A stretch of 64,000 nucleotides of DNA, taken from the NCBI GenBank assembly GCA_903837495.1, contig CAILUT010000023.1:1-64000 (forward strand). Direction: 5' to 3'. Of this stretch, positions 16,929 through 24,344 are shown piece by piece. Position 1 is the first letter of the stretch, and the number at the start of each line of letters is the position of its first letter. This stretch comes from an uncultured Flavobacteriales bacterium. GTDB lineage: Bacteria; Bacteroidota; Bacteroidia; CAIKAF01. A program made the position numbers and the translations under genes. The notes under the pieces were generated by a model. The model worked only from the letters and a program-made list of their open reading frames with translations, was not told the DNA's origin and made no database searches.

Positions 16929-18860
16929 ATGAAATCCCATCCGTTTCAATTGAGTTCTATGGCCGAATATCGGGCGGCCTGCCAAAGCGCCGATGAAAAT
17001 CCAGCCTCCTTTTGGGCTGAAGTTGCAGATTCTTTTCAATGGATTCAGCCTTGGGAATCGGTGGTTGAGTCCGATTTTGAAGCCGCCCATTTTGCCTGGT
17101 TCAAAGGAGCAAAACTAAACATTACCATCAATGCCTTAGATCGGCATGCCCGAATCCAACCCCAGGCCTTGGCCTTGGCTTGGGAGCCCAACGACCCAAA
17201 CGAACAGGGCCGTCGGTTTAGTTATGCCGAACTACTTCAGCACGTAGAACGTACGGCGGGGATGCTTCGAAGGTTGGGAATAAAAAAAGGCGATACGGTC
17301 GGCATTTATCTTCCCATGGTTCCCGAATTGGTTTTTTCGGTGCTTGCTTGCGCCCGCATTGGGGCTATCCACTCTGTGGTTTTTGGCGGATTTTCCGCTC
17401 AAGCATTGGCCAGCCGCCTCAACGATGCCTCTTGTCGGCTCCTCATTACCGCCGATGAAGCCTTGCGCGGCGCAAAAAAAATAGCGCTGAAGAACATTGC
17501 CGATGAAGCGTTGTTGGCAAGCCCCAGTGTTGAACGCGTGTTGGTTTTCGCTCGAACCGGAGCGAAGGTCAGCATGAAACCGGGGCGAGATCTAGATTGG
17601 GCTGAATCTTGGTCCCATGCCAACAACCCCGCGTTGGGGCATGCAGAAACCATGGACGCCGAGGACCCCTTGTTTATTTTATACACCTCAGGTTCAACCG
17701 GAAAACCGAAAGGAGTGGTGCACACCACCGCAGGGTATATGGTTTGGACAGCCTACACCTTTGTAAACGTGTTCCAATACAAGCCCGGCGAACTGCACTT
17801 TTGCACGGCCGACATTGGTTGGATCACCGGACATTCCTACATTGTGTATGGCCCCTTGCTGGCTGGGGCTTCTACCCTGATGTTTGAAGGCCTGCCGAAT
17901 TGGCCCGATTCAAACCGATGGTGGCAGCTGATTGAAAAATACAAAGCCAACATCTTTTACACCGCACCAACAGCTTTGCGGTCGTTGATGGCCGATAATA
18001 AAGAAGGGCCAATGGAATTCGCCATGAATTCACTCCGGGTGTTGGGCTCCGTAGGGGAGCCCATCAATGCCGAGGCCTGGCACTGGTTTAAAGACAAAGT
18101 AGGCAAAGGACGCTGTGCCTTGACCGATACCTGGTGGCAAACCGAAACCGGCGGAATTATGATTGCGGCCCTTGCTGGTATGGGCTCCGAATTGCCCACC
18201 TATGCAGGACTTCCCTTGCCAGGCATTGTTCCGGTTTTAATGGATGCCAACGGGAATCGGCAACCTGCCGGCGAAGCCGAAGGGAATTTGTGCCTTGAAA
18301 AACCTTGGCCTGGAATGGCAAGAACCGTTTATGGAGACCATGAACGCCTAAGGCAAACGTATTTTTCAATTCACCCTGGATATTATTTTACCGGCGATGG
18401 TTGCTTAAGGTCAAAGGAGGGAATGTACAGAATAACCGGCCGGGTAGACGATGTCCTGAATGTCTCGGGGCATCGCCTAGGAACCGCCGAGCTCGAAAAC
18501 GCCATAAATGCCCACAGCTGCGTCAGCGAAAGTGCCGTGGTTGGATATCCTCATTCCATTAAAGGCCAGGGCATTTGTGCCTTTGTTGTAGCAGATTTTG
18601 GCAATAGGCCGGTGTTTGAACGAAACAAGGAGGTGTTAGACCTGGTTGGTAAAATTATTGGTCCCATTGCTCGGCCCGATTTGTTGGTGTTTGTTCCAGG
18701 TTTGCCCAAAACCCGAAGCGGGAAAATTATGCGCCGAATTTTGCGAAAAATTGCCGAGGAGCAGTCCGATTCTATGGGCGACATAAGTACCTTGCTGGAG
18801 CCAGATCTGGTGCCCATTTTGCAAACGGCCTTCTTGAATGAAAAAAAAGGCGGGGATTAG
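16929..18860 (+). CDS. acs: Acetyl-CoA synthetase (AMP-forming)
   Basis: 643 residues from the ATG at 16929; an in-frame GTG at 16893 would overlap the deaminase gene. Activates acetate to acetyl-AMP and then acetyl-CoA. The adenylate motif YTSGSTGKPKGVVHTT, the acyl-pocket segment TDTWWQTETGG, the hinge GRVDDVLNVSGHRLGTAE and the C-terminal PKTRSGKIMRR (catalytic and acetylation-regulated lysine at about 599) are all intact. Length and motifs fit Acs rather than propionyl-CoA synthetase. Its stop overlaps the stop of the convergent phosphoesterase gene. Confidence 0.93.
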   Translation: MKSHPFQLSSMAEYRAACQSADENPASFWAEVADSFQWIQPWESVVESDFEAAHFAWFKGAKLNITINALDRHARIQPQALALAWEPNDPNEQGRRFSYAELLQHVERTAGMLRRLGIKKGDTVGIYLPMVPELVFSVLACARIGAIHSVVFGGFSAQALASRLNDASCRLLITADEALRGAKKIALKNIADEALLASPSVERVLVFARTGAKVSMKPGRDLDWAESWSHANNPALGHAETMDAEDPLFILYTSGSTGKPKGVVHTTAGYMVWTAYTFVNVFQYKPGELHFCTADIGWITGHSYIVYGPLLAGASTLMFEGLPNWPDSNRWWQLIEKYKANIFYTAPTALRSLMADNKEGPMEFAMNSLRVLGSVGEPINAEAWHWFKDKVGKGRCALTDTWWQTETGGIMIAALAGMGSELPTYAGLPLPGIVPVLMDANGNRQPAGEAEGNLCLEKPWPGMARTVYGDHERLRQTYFSIHPGYYFTGDGCLRSKEGMYRITGRVDDVLNVSGHRLGTAELENAINAHSCVSESAVVGYPHSIKGQGICAFVVADFGNRPVFERNKEVLDLVGKIIGPIARPDLLVFVPGLPKTRSGKIMRRILRKIAEEQSDSMGDISTLLEPDLVPILQTAFLNEKKGGD

Positions 18861-19618
18861 GAAGGCAAACTAAAGACCTTTTGCAGGTCAAACCGCTTTT
18901 GTTCCCCATGCCGCAGGTAGCCAAGCTGGTTTGTTTCTAACTGTGTTCGTCCCACCTTAAAAGGGCCTGGATTGTAGTGGGTGTGACCAAAAAGCCAAAA
19001 TGCAGGTTCATGCTCTAAAATAAAATCCGACAACTCGGTTCCAAAAGCCTGATTAACCGGATCGTTTTGAAAGGAAGGGTTGTAGTGGTGAAAGGTTGGA
19101 GCATGGTGGGTAACAATGCCCGTGGGCATTGATTTTTTCTCCAATTCCTCACGTAAAAAACGCAAATCTGCCCGATGCAAGGCGGTGAATTGCTCTGGAG
19201 TGAACCCTTCTCTTCCATACCGGACCACATGAAAATCACTGAGCCGATGTTGAATCAGAAGTCTAAATTTAGGCTGAATGTTTGACCACAAGGTGCACAG
19301 CAGCAGCTTATACCCATTAAGCTCTAAACTATGTTGGTTGCACAAAAGCACATTCGGGCGAATAAATTCCTGAAACGCCCCGCTGCGCGCACTGGCATCG
19401 TCAAAGTAATATTCGTGGTTGCCAGGAATCCAATAAACCTGCTCGAACTCGCCCGAAATCGAATCAAAAAACCAATTAAAATGGTGCATTTGCGGAAAAG
19501 GAAGGATGTCGCCCCCAAGGATTAGAACGGGGCTGCTGGCCCGAATGGGATTTTGCCGCAGGAATGCTGCATTTTCTGGAAATTCCAGGTGCAAATCAGA
19601 ACAAAATTGAAACAGCAT
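18857..19618 (-). CDS. Calcineurin-like metallophosphoesterase
   Basis: 253 residues from the ATG at 19618; the open frame continues to a TTG inside the -7 box. It has the metallophosphatase set: SDLHLEF (D-x-H), GGD, GNHEYY, a histidine in VTHHAPTF and FGHTH near the C-terminus. This is the single-domain type that hydrolyses phosphomonoesters or diesters; substrate unknown. It is convergent with acs, the two stop codons overlapping at 18857-18860. Confidence 0.87.
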   Translation of the reverse strand: MLFQFCSDLHLEFPENAAFLRQNPIRASSPVLILGGDILPFPQMHHFNWFFDSISGEFEQVYWIPGNHEYYFDDASARSGAFQEFIRPNVLLCNQHSLELNGYKLLLCTLWSNIQPKFRLLIQHRLSDFHVVRYGREGFTPEQFTALHRADLRFLREELEKKSMPTGIVTHHAPTFHHYNPSFQNDPVNQAFGTELSDFILEHEPAFWLFGHTHYNPGPFKVGRTQLETNQLGYLRHGEQKRFDLQKVFSLPS

Positions 19619-19621
19619 GCC

Positions 19622-19629
19622 CAAAGGTA
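19622..19629 (-). promoter_or_regulatory. -7 box TACCTTTG, leaderless-type
   Basis: Exact -7 element on the minus strand, 3 nt from the metallophosphoesterase ATG. Confidence 0.65.
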
Positions 19630-19661
19630 CGCATGTGGCGGCATCATTCTAAACCGCTTTG

Positions 19662-19669
19662 TACCTTTG
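19662..19669 (+). promoter_or_regulatory. -7 box TACCTTTG of K+ channel gene
   Basis: Exact -7 element 15 nt before the ATG at 19685; divergent from the phosphoesterase box 33 bp away. Confidence 0.6.
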
Positions 19670-19684
19670 TAGCTAGAAAAAAGT

Positions 19685-20009
19685 ATGGTTCGACCTGTAA
19701 AATCGTTTTTTGCTCCCTTTTTCAACGATGCGGAATTGGCTATTGTGGCAATTACCTTGGTGGTTCTGGTATCGGGGAACTGTTTTTTACCATTGGCAAG
19801 AAGGTTGGTCTTGGATTGACAGCTTTTATTTCTGTTCTATGACAATGACCACCGTAGGGTATGGAGATTTTTCGCCCAGCACAGAGGCCAGCAAATTGTT
19901 CACCGTTGCCTATGCCATCAGCAGCATTGGGCTTTTTATTGCCTTTGCCTCCAAAATTGCCGCCATTCACATTCGAGAAACCCTGCGGCACCGACGAATT
20001 AAAAAGTAA
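19685..20009 (+). pseudogene. Small two-TM potassium channel, frameshifted at a T6 run
   Basis: Two overlapping frames together encode one ~107-residue ion channel. The ATG at 19685 reads MVRPVKSFFAPFFNDAELAI and a first membrane helix (VAITLVVLVSGNC). That frame stops at about 19819, while the +1 frame continues with FYHWQEGWSWIDSFYF, the selectivity filter TMTTVGYGD, a second helix (YAISSIGLFIAFA) and a basic end. Removing one T from the six-T run at 19783-19788 joins them perfectly (SGNCFYHWQEG). Promoter and filter are intact, so this could be a recent mutation, a slippage-controlled gene or a sequence error. Confidence 0.8.
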
Positions 20010-20091
20010 GTCTGGACTTAGCTTGACGGGCCTTTCTATCTGCCAAATGTTAAAATTAATTTGCCAGGCACATTCTTTTTATTGCTTTTCC

Positions 20092-20099
20092 TACTTTTG
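20092..20099 (+). promoter_or_regulatory. -7 box TACTTTTG of first small lipoprotein
   Basis: Exact TAnnTTTG, 20 nt before the ATG at 20120. Confidence 0.55.
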
Positions 20100-20119
20100 A
20101 TAAACTAAAATCCCTTTTT

Positions 20120-20335
20120 ATGAAAAAGTTTTTAATCCTAGGCGGCATCGCCTCCATGTTTGTTCTGGCTTCTTGCAGCAGTTCAGAAAAGTGTTTGACT
20201 TGCACTGGCTTGGCCAGCAGTGCGAATGCGTGCGAAAACGACACCATTGTAACCAACAACGGTACTTGGGAACAGTATGTAGCTGCAGCGAACTTCGGCG
20301 CTTCATTTTTGGACGAAACTTGCTCAGAAAATTAA
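20120..20335 (+). CDS. Small Cys-containing lipoprotein
   Basis: 71 residues. The signal MKKFLILGGIASMFVLASC ends in a lipobox, so lipidation is predicted at C19. The mature part is short, with cysteines at CLTCTG, NACEND and DETCSEN that could form disulfides. It has its own promoter and terminator, and pairs with the next gene, which has the same overall plan. Function unknown. Confidence 0.75.
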   Translation: MKKFLILGGIASMFVLASCSSSEKCLTCTGLASSANACENDTIVTNNGTWEQYVAAANFGASFLDETCSEN

Positions 20336-20353
20336 GTTGCTGTAATGCATTTT

Positions 20354-20377
20354 AAAGGGGCTTCGGCCCCTTTTTTT
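20354..20377 (+). terminator. TTCG-tetraloop terminator
   Basis: AAAGGGGC-TTCG-GCCCC followed by seven T. The 33 bp from 20354 to 20386 are identical to 20776-20808. Confidence 0.92.
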
Positions 20378-20451
20378 ATGCCCTTTTCGTAATCGACCTT
20401 AAAGTTTGCCTGGCAAGCTATCTGGAACGGATTTCGTGTTTCCCTTTTTAT

Positions 20452-20459
20452 TATGTTTG
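20452..20459 (+). promoter_or_regulatory. -7 box TATGTTTG of second small lipoprotein
   Basis: Exact TAnnTTTG, 24 nt before the ATG at 20484. Confidence 0.6.
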
Positions 20460-20483
20460 CACCCATAATCTAAAACCCATTTT

Positions 20484-20756
20484 ATGAAAAAGTTACTCGT
20501 TTTATCTGCACTTGTTGGTGCTTTCGCGTTCTCTTCTTGCGCTTCTTGCGACGAGACTCAAGCTGCTCAAGATTTGGCAACTGCTTCAACTGCTTATTCT
20601 AATGCTTTTGGCACTATGGATTGCGCTGCTATCAATACTGCTTGGGGTAATTACTCCACCGCTTTTAACAATTTGTGCGATAGCCAAAAAGGTTCTACTG
20701 ATTGGGCAGCCATCGAAGCTGCTCACAACAACGCCATTGAGGCTTTAGGCTGTTAA
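20484..20756 (+). CDS. Small lipoprotein, alpha-helical, Ala/Cys-rich
   Basis: 90 residues. The signal MKKLLVLSALVGAFAFSSC ends in a lipobox (lipidated C19). The mature chain is rich in Ala, Asn and Thr and predicted helical, with four further cysteines (CDETQ, MDCAA, LCDSQ and the C-terminal Cys). Codon use is A/T-ending (GCT, TCT, ACT), unlike the neighbours, as expected of a very highly expressed small protein. It has its own promoter and terminator. No family recognised. Confidence 0.75.
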   Translation: MKKLLVLSALVGAFAFSSCASCDETQAAQDLATASTAYSNAFGTMDCAAINTAWGNYSTAFNNLCDSQKGSTDWAAIEAAHNNAIEALGC

Positions 20757-20774
20757 TTTTACAGTTTTTTATCC

Positions 20775-20799
20775 AAAAGGGGCTTCGGCCCCTTTTTTT
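20775..20799 (+). terminator. TTCG-tetraloop terminator, duplicate
   Basis: Same hairpin and T-tract as at 20354-20377, including nine identical bases beyond the T-tract. It ends the second lipoprotein gene. Confidence 0.92.
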
Positions 20800-20903
20800 A
20801 TGCCCTTTCCTCAGCAGAAATCGGCCTTAGCCCAACATTAAATCGAATTTGGTTTGTTCTTCCCTACCTGTTTTTCAAGTACCTTTCCTAAAACAACCGT
20901 TCC

Positions 20904-22160
20904 ATGAGAAAGGCGAACTTCAATCTGCTTCTGCTCTTCGTTTTTTTGATGCCTCTTCTCCTTTTGGCTCAGGCTCCCCAACCCACCGACAGCATTTGCC
21001 CCATTCCGTTGTACACCGGCAGTTTTTACAGCTCCGGAATTCCCGAAGGCCAGCAAGCCCCAGATTTTACTGTTTTCAATTCCAATGGACAGCCTTTTAA
21101 CTTGGCCTCGGCTTTTCAATTGGGAAAGCCGGTTTTACTGATTAACGGCTCGCTTACCTGCCCCGTTTTTCGGAATAAAATTGCCACCATCAATCAGATT
21201 CAAGCCCAATACGGCAGCGCCATTGCCACCGCAGTTGTTTTGACGGTCGAGGCCCACCCCACAGGCATTTCGCCCTATTTTGGCTATGTCAACATTACCG
21301 GCCAAAACCAACAGGAAGGGATTTTGTTTCCCCAACCCCAAACCTATGGGCAGCGTCTTGGGTTGTCGGATACCTTGCAGCAGCGCTATTCCATTTCCGT
21401 GCCGGTTTTTGTTGATTTGCCCTGCAATTCTTGGTGGAGAACCTATGGCCCTGCCCCCAACAACGCCTATTTGATTCGGCCCAACGGTGAAGTATTTAGC
21501 AAACACGGTTGGTTTGACCGAGCTCCCGACCGGATTTTTTGCGACATCGATAGCCTGTTGGGCAGCAGTTCCGGCCTATGCCAACCCGCCCAAGGCACCG
21601 GCAGTTTTCAGGCTAATGTGCTGAATGCCAACAGCTATGGATTCCCGGGCTCTACCCTGTTCAATTATGTGGACCTGATCAATGCGGGGTCCGTTCCGGT
21701 TGAGATTCTCATAATGACCTTAGAAGAGCAGCTGCCCGACACCACTTGGCAAACGGCGTATTGCGCCGATATTTGCTACAGTCCGGGCGTAGATTCCATT
21801 GTGTTGTGGTTGGCCGGCAACGACACCCTGCATTTTAGCTTGGATTTTTTCACCGGGCCAAGCCCTGCTTTGGGAAAAAGCAAAATAGGGTTCCGAAACC
21901 AGCAAAACGTTCAAAATAAATTTTCTTTTTGGCTCGAGGCATCCACTTTTTCCAGCGGTCTTTCTGCTTGGGCCCTTGCCGAAACCACTTTGCAAATAAA
22001 GGCGGGAAGTCCTTGGTCGTTGAAACCAAAGGAGCAGGTTCGGGGACTTTTTGATCTGCAGGGCCGGTGCTTGCCCAAGCAGGGGTTCGCGCCCGAAATT
22101 CCGGGGTTTTATTTTTTGCATACCAATTTGGGCAGGCAACGAATTTGGGTGCGGGAGTAG
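20904..22160 (+). CDS. Deiodinase-like thioredoxin-fold secreted protein
   Basis: 418 residues with a signal peptide (LLLLFVFLMPLLLLAQ). Residues ~50-215 resemble the iodothyronine deiodinase-like branch of thioredoxin-fold proteins: QQAPDFTVFNSNGQPF, then NGSLTCPVFRNK with the reactive Cys at 86 where animal deiodinases have selenocysteine, then the TYGQRLGLSD and DLPCNSWWRTYGPAPNNAY regions. A beta-rich middle follows, and the C-terminus (GLFDLQGRCLPK... FYFLHTNLGRQRIWVRE) looks like a T9SS sorting tail. Likely a surface or secreted thiol oxidoreductase/peroxidase; no deiodination is implied. Confidence 0.72.
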   Translation: MRKANFNLLLLFVFLMPLLLLAQAPQPTDSICPIPLYTGSFYSSGIPEGQQAPDFTVFNSNGQPFNLASAFQLGKPVLLINGSLTCPVFRNKIATINQIQAQYGSAIATAVVLTVEAHPTGISPYFGYVNITGQNQQEGILFPQPQTYGQRLGLSDTLQQRYSISVPVFVDLPCNSWWRTYGPAPNNAYLIRPNGEVFSKHGWFDRAPDRIFCDIDSLLGSSSGLCQPAQGTGSFQANVLNANSYGFPGSTLFNYVDLINAGSVPVEILIMTLEEQLPDTTWQTAYCADICYSPGVDSIVLWLAGNDTLHFSLDFFTGPSPALGKSKIGFRNQQNVQNKFSFWLEASTFSSGLSAWALAETTLQIKAGSPWSLKPKEQVRGLFDLQGRCLPKQGFAPEIPGFYFLHTNLGRQRIWVRE

Positions 22161-22241
22161 TTTTTTTGAAAATCCCTAAAGGGCATTTGAACGAATGCGC
22201 ATTTTCTCCACACAATTATAGCCAACTCCCCCCCGCCGCCT

Positions 22242-22384
22242 GCGGCAGGGATTGACGGGGCTACCCCGCAAGGGTGCCGAAGCCTGGCCCGCTAGGTGCG
22301 GAGGCGACTTTAGGAGCCCCCGCAAACCAGCTGGGCCAGCTTTCGGCAACCGCGGAGTATGCCCGGAAAGCCCGGCTGCCGCCC
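22242..22384 (+). repeat. Dispersed hairpin element, copy B (143 bp)
   Basis: Complete copy between convergent genes. Conserved left end GCGGCAGGGATTGA, core GCGGAGGCGACTTTAGGAGC and right end GAAAGCCCGGCTGCCGCCC. The variable arm GCCGAAGCCTGGCCC (22276-22290) pairs almost perfectly with GGGCCAGCTTTCGGC (22333-22347). Outer pairs are GCGGCAG with CTGCCGC. The rest of the 337-bp gap (22161-22241 and 22385-22497) shows nothing else. Confidence 0.92.
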
Positions 22385-22497
22385 CAATAAATAATTTTAA
22401 ACATGCATGCCAAGGGGCTATAAATCCCGCACAAAATCAACAATGAAAAATCCGGATCTGCGGGCACACGCCTTTAAAACCCAGCTAAAATCGGCCT

Positions 22498-24087
22498 TTA
22501 TGCCTTTTTTACCAGCCGCCGCCGCACCAAAAACGTCAGCAGCAGCAAGCCCGAAATCCACGCCGAAAACCGCCCCAACCAATCGCCATATACCACATAC
22601 GGAGTGATGTGCTCGTTCAAGCGTATTTCCCCTTGCACCACCCCGCGGGTTTCGTAGGCCAGGGGCTGCTCCACATCGCCGCGCTGGTTAATGAAACAAG
22701 AAATCCCCGTGTTGGCCGAGCGGGCCACAGCCCTTCGCGTTTCAATGGCGCGCAGCCGAGCATACGCCAGCAGTTGCCTGTGCCCAGGGGTGTTCCCCCA
22801 CCAAGCATCGTTCGTAATTATTCCAAAATGGGTGGCCCCATTCCGCACAAACTCCGCACAAAACTCGCCAAAAACCGATTCATAGCAAACGACCGGCGCG
22901 GTCCTTAAATCCGTTCGTGCCGAGTGCAGCAGCACTGTGCGCTCCCGCTGTGTGCCCATGTCGCCCATTAGGCCTTGAATGCTGCTGAACAGCTTGTCTT
23001 GCAACGGCTTTAAAACCGAAGCAAAGGGCAGTTTTTCCACTCCGGGAACCAGTTTTGATTTGTGGTACAACCCATAGCTTTGGTCGGGGTTCAATAGTAT
23101 GGCGCTGTTGTGGTCGTCAATCCAAGCTCCATTTGGTCCGGGACTCGCGCTGCTGGGCACCGATTTTAGGTTGGCGGGCAGCCAGTCAACGCAATAAATT
23201 CCAGTAAGTACGGCTGTTTTTCCGTTTTGGGTTAAGGCGCGAAAGGGAGTTAAGGGGCCTTCGGCCTCTATTTTGTCCGACCAAATGGGCTGAGGCACCG
23301 CCGTTTCAGGGAACAAGATTAAATCTACCTCGGCCAAGGGTTCCGCCAAATCGATCATGGTTTTAATTTGCTGGGCCGAAGAGCCCCTAAATTTCTCGGT
23401 ATAGGGGTCAAAATTGGGCTGTACGCAGCCCATCCGGGCTTTGCTTCCTTGTTCTTCGTACGCTGCATAGCGCAGCAGCGAGGCGCTGCTGGGCAGCAGC
23501 AGCCACAAAACAGGAAAGGCGAGTGCTTTCACCTGTACGCGTCGCCCATTTCTCCACCATTCCCACAGGGCCAAATTCCCCACCAACACCCACAAAGTGC
23601 CGCCCAGAACTCCAGTAATTTCGTACCATTGCACCAGCCCATACCAGCCGGCAAAGCCATTTCCCAGCTGCAGCCAGGGCCAGGTCAGGTCCCAATTCAA
23701 ATGCAGGTATTCAAAGGCCAGCCAAAAAAGCAGCAGGGCCAGGTAGCCCCGTTGCCGCCCAAATTGCTGCCCCACTTGTTCGGCCAGCCACCAAACCAGG
23801 GCCATAAACAGGGCATTGCACAGAATGGCCATCACCGCTCCACCGGCGGTAGAATTCCATATCCACCATGTAGTCAGTGCGTTAAAGCTTAGAAATCCGG
23901 CCCAGGCATGCAAAAAAATCCGCATTCCCTTCTTGGGTCGGCTGTCGTTTCGCACCGATTCGTTCAGCCAAAGCAGGGGAATTAGGCCCAAGAACAGCAG
24001 CAGGGGCAGCCCGCGTTCTGGCCAAGCGGCGCCCAGTAAAATGCCTGAGAGCAAAGGCATCAGAGCGACAACCAAGGTTTTTTTCAT
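22498..24087 (-). CDS. lnt: Apolipoprotein N-acyltransferase
   Basis: 529 residues. Adds the third acyl chain to the N-terminal cysteine of lipoproteins in the inner membrane. The N-terminal half is strongly hydrophobic with several Trp-rich helices (FWLAFEYLHLNWDLTWPW is the Lnt hallmark). The C-terminal half is a nitrilase domain with the triad E261 (LFPETAVP), K343 (YHKSKLVPG) and C401 (VVCYESVF), matching E267/K335/C387 of the E. coli enzyme. A TACCTTTA box lies 4 nt before the ATG. Bacteroidota Lnt has been described as less essential, but the triad here is complete. Confidence 0.93.
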   Translation of the reverse strand: MKKTLVVALMPLLSGILLGAAWPERGLPLLLFLGLIPLLWLNESVRNDSRPKKGMRIFLHAWAGFLSFNALTTWWIWNSTAGGAVMAILCNALFMALVWWLAEQVGQQFGRQRGYLALLLFWLAFEYLHLNWDLTWPWLQLGNGFAGWYGLVQWYEITGVLGGTLWVLVGNLALWEWWRNGRRVQVKALAFPVLWLLLPSSASLLRYAAYEEQGSKARMGCVQPNFDPYTEKFRGSSAQQIKTMIDLAEPLAEVDLILFPETAVPQPIWSDKIEAEGPLTPFRALTQNGKTAVLTGIYCVDWLPANLKSVPSSASPGPNGAWIDDHNSAILLNPDQSYGLYHKSKLVPGVEKLPFASVLKPLQDKLFSSIQGLMGDMGTQRERTVLLHSARTDLRTAPVVCYESVFGEFCAEFVRNGATHFGIITNDAWWGNTPGHRQLLAYARLRAIETRRAVARSANTGISCFINQRGDVEQPLAYETRGVVQGEIRLNEHITPYVVYGDWLGRFSAWISGLLLLTFLVRRRLVKKA

Positions 24088-24091
24088 GGCT

Positions 24092-24099
24092 TAAAGGTA
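24092..24099 (-). promoter_or_regulatory. lnt: -7-like box TACCTTTA, leaderless-type, lnt
   Basis: One mismatch to TAnnTTTG; 4 nt from the lnt ATG on the minus strand. Confidence 0.5.
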
Positions 24100-24179
24100 A
24101 AAAAATGCCCTCAGTGGCCCTAAAAATCTCGGTTAACAAATCGGGAATGCGAATGGGCCGTGGAATGTTTGGTTTTATA

Positions 24180-24321
24180 GGGCGGCAGCCGGGCTTTCGG
24201 CGGTAGTCCGCGGTCCTTAGCCTTGGGCCCAGCGGCTTTGCGGGGGCTCCTGAGGTCGCCTCCGCAGCACGCGGGCCCATGGCTTCGGCCCTTGCGGGCT
24301 ACCTGCCTCAATCCCTGCCGC
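24180..24321 (-). repeat. Dispersed hairpin element, copy C (142 bp)
   Basis: Complete copy in reverse orientation between lnt and the carboxylase gene. Ends and core are as in copy B, with core loop CCTCAGG instead of CTTTAGG. The arms GGTCCTTAGCCTTGGGCCC and GGGCCCATGGCTTCGGCCC are complementary but unrelated in sequence to other copies. Confidence 0.92.
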
Positions 24322-24344
24322 GGGCCAACTCAAAAGCAAAACGC

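Noticed and set aside
20401-20420. TTGCCTGGCAA palindrome upstream of the second lipoprotein, half-repeated at 20060
   Set aside because: Distance to the two promoters differs by about 15 bp and the first copy is imperfect, so a shared operator is not supported.
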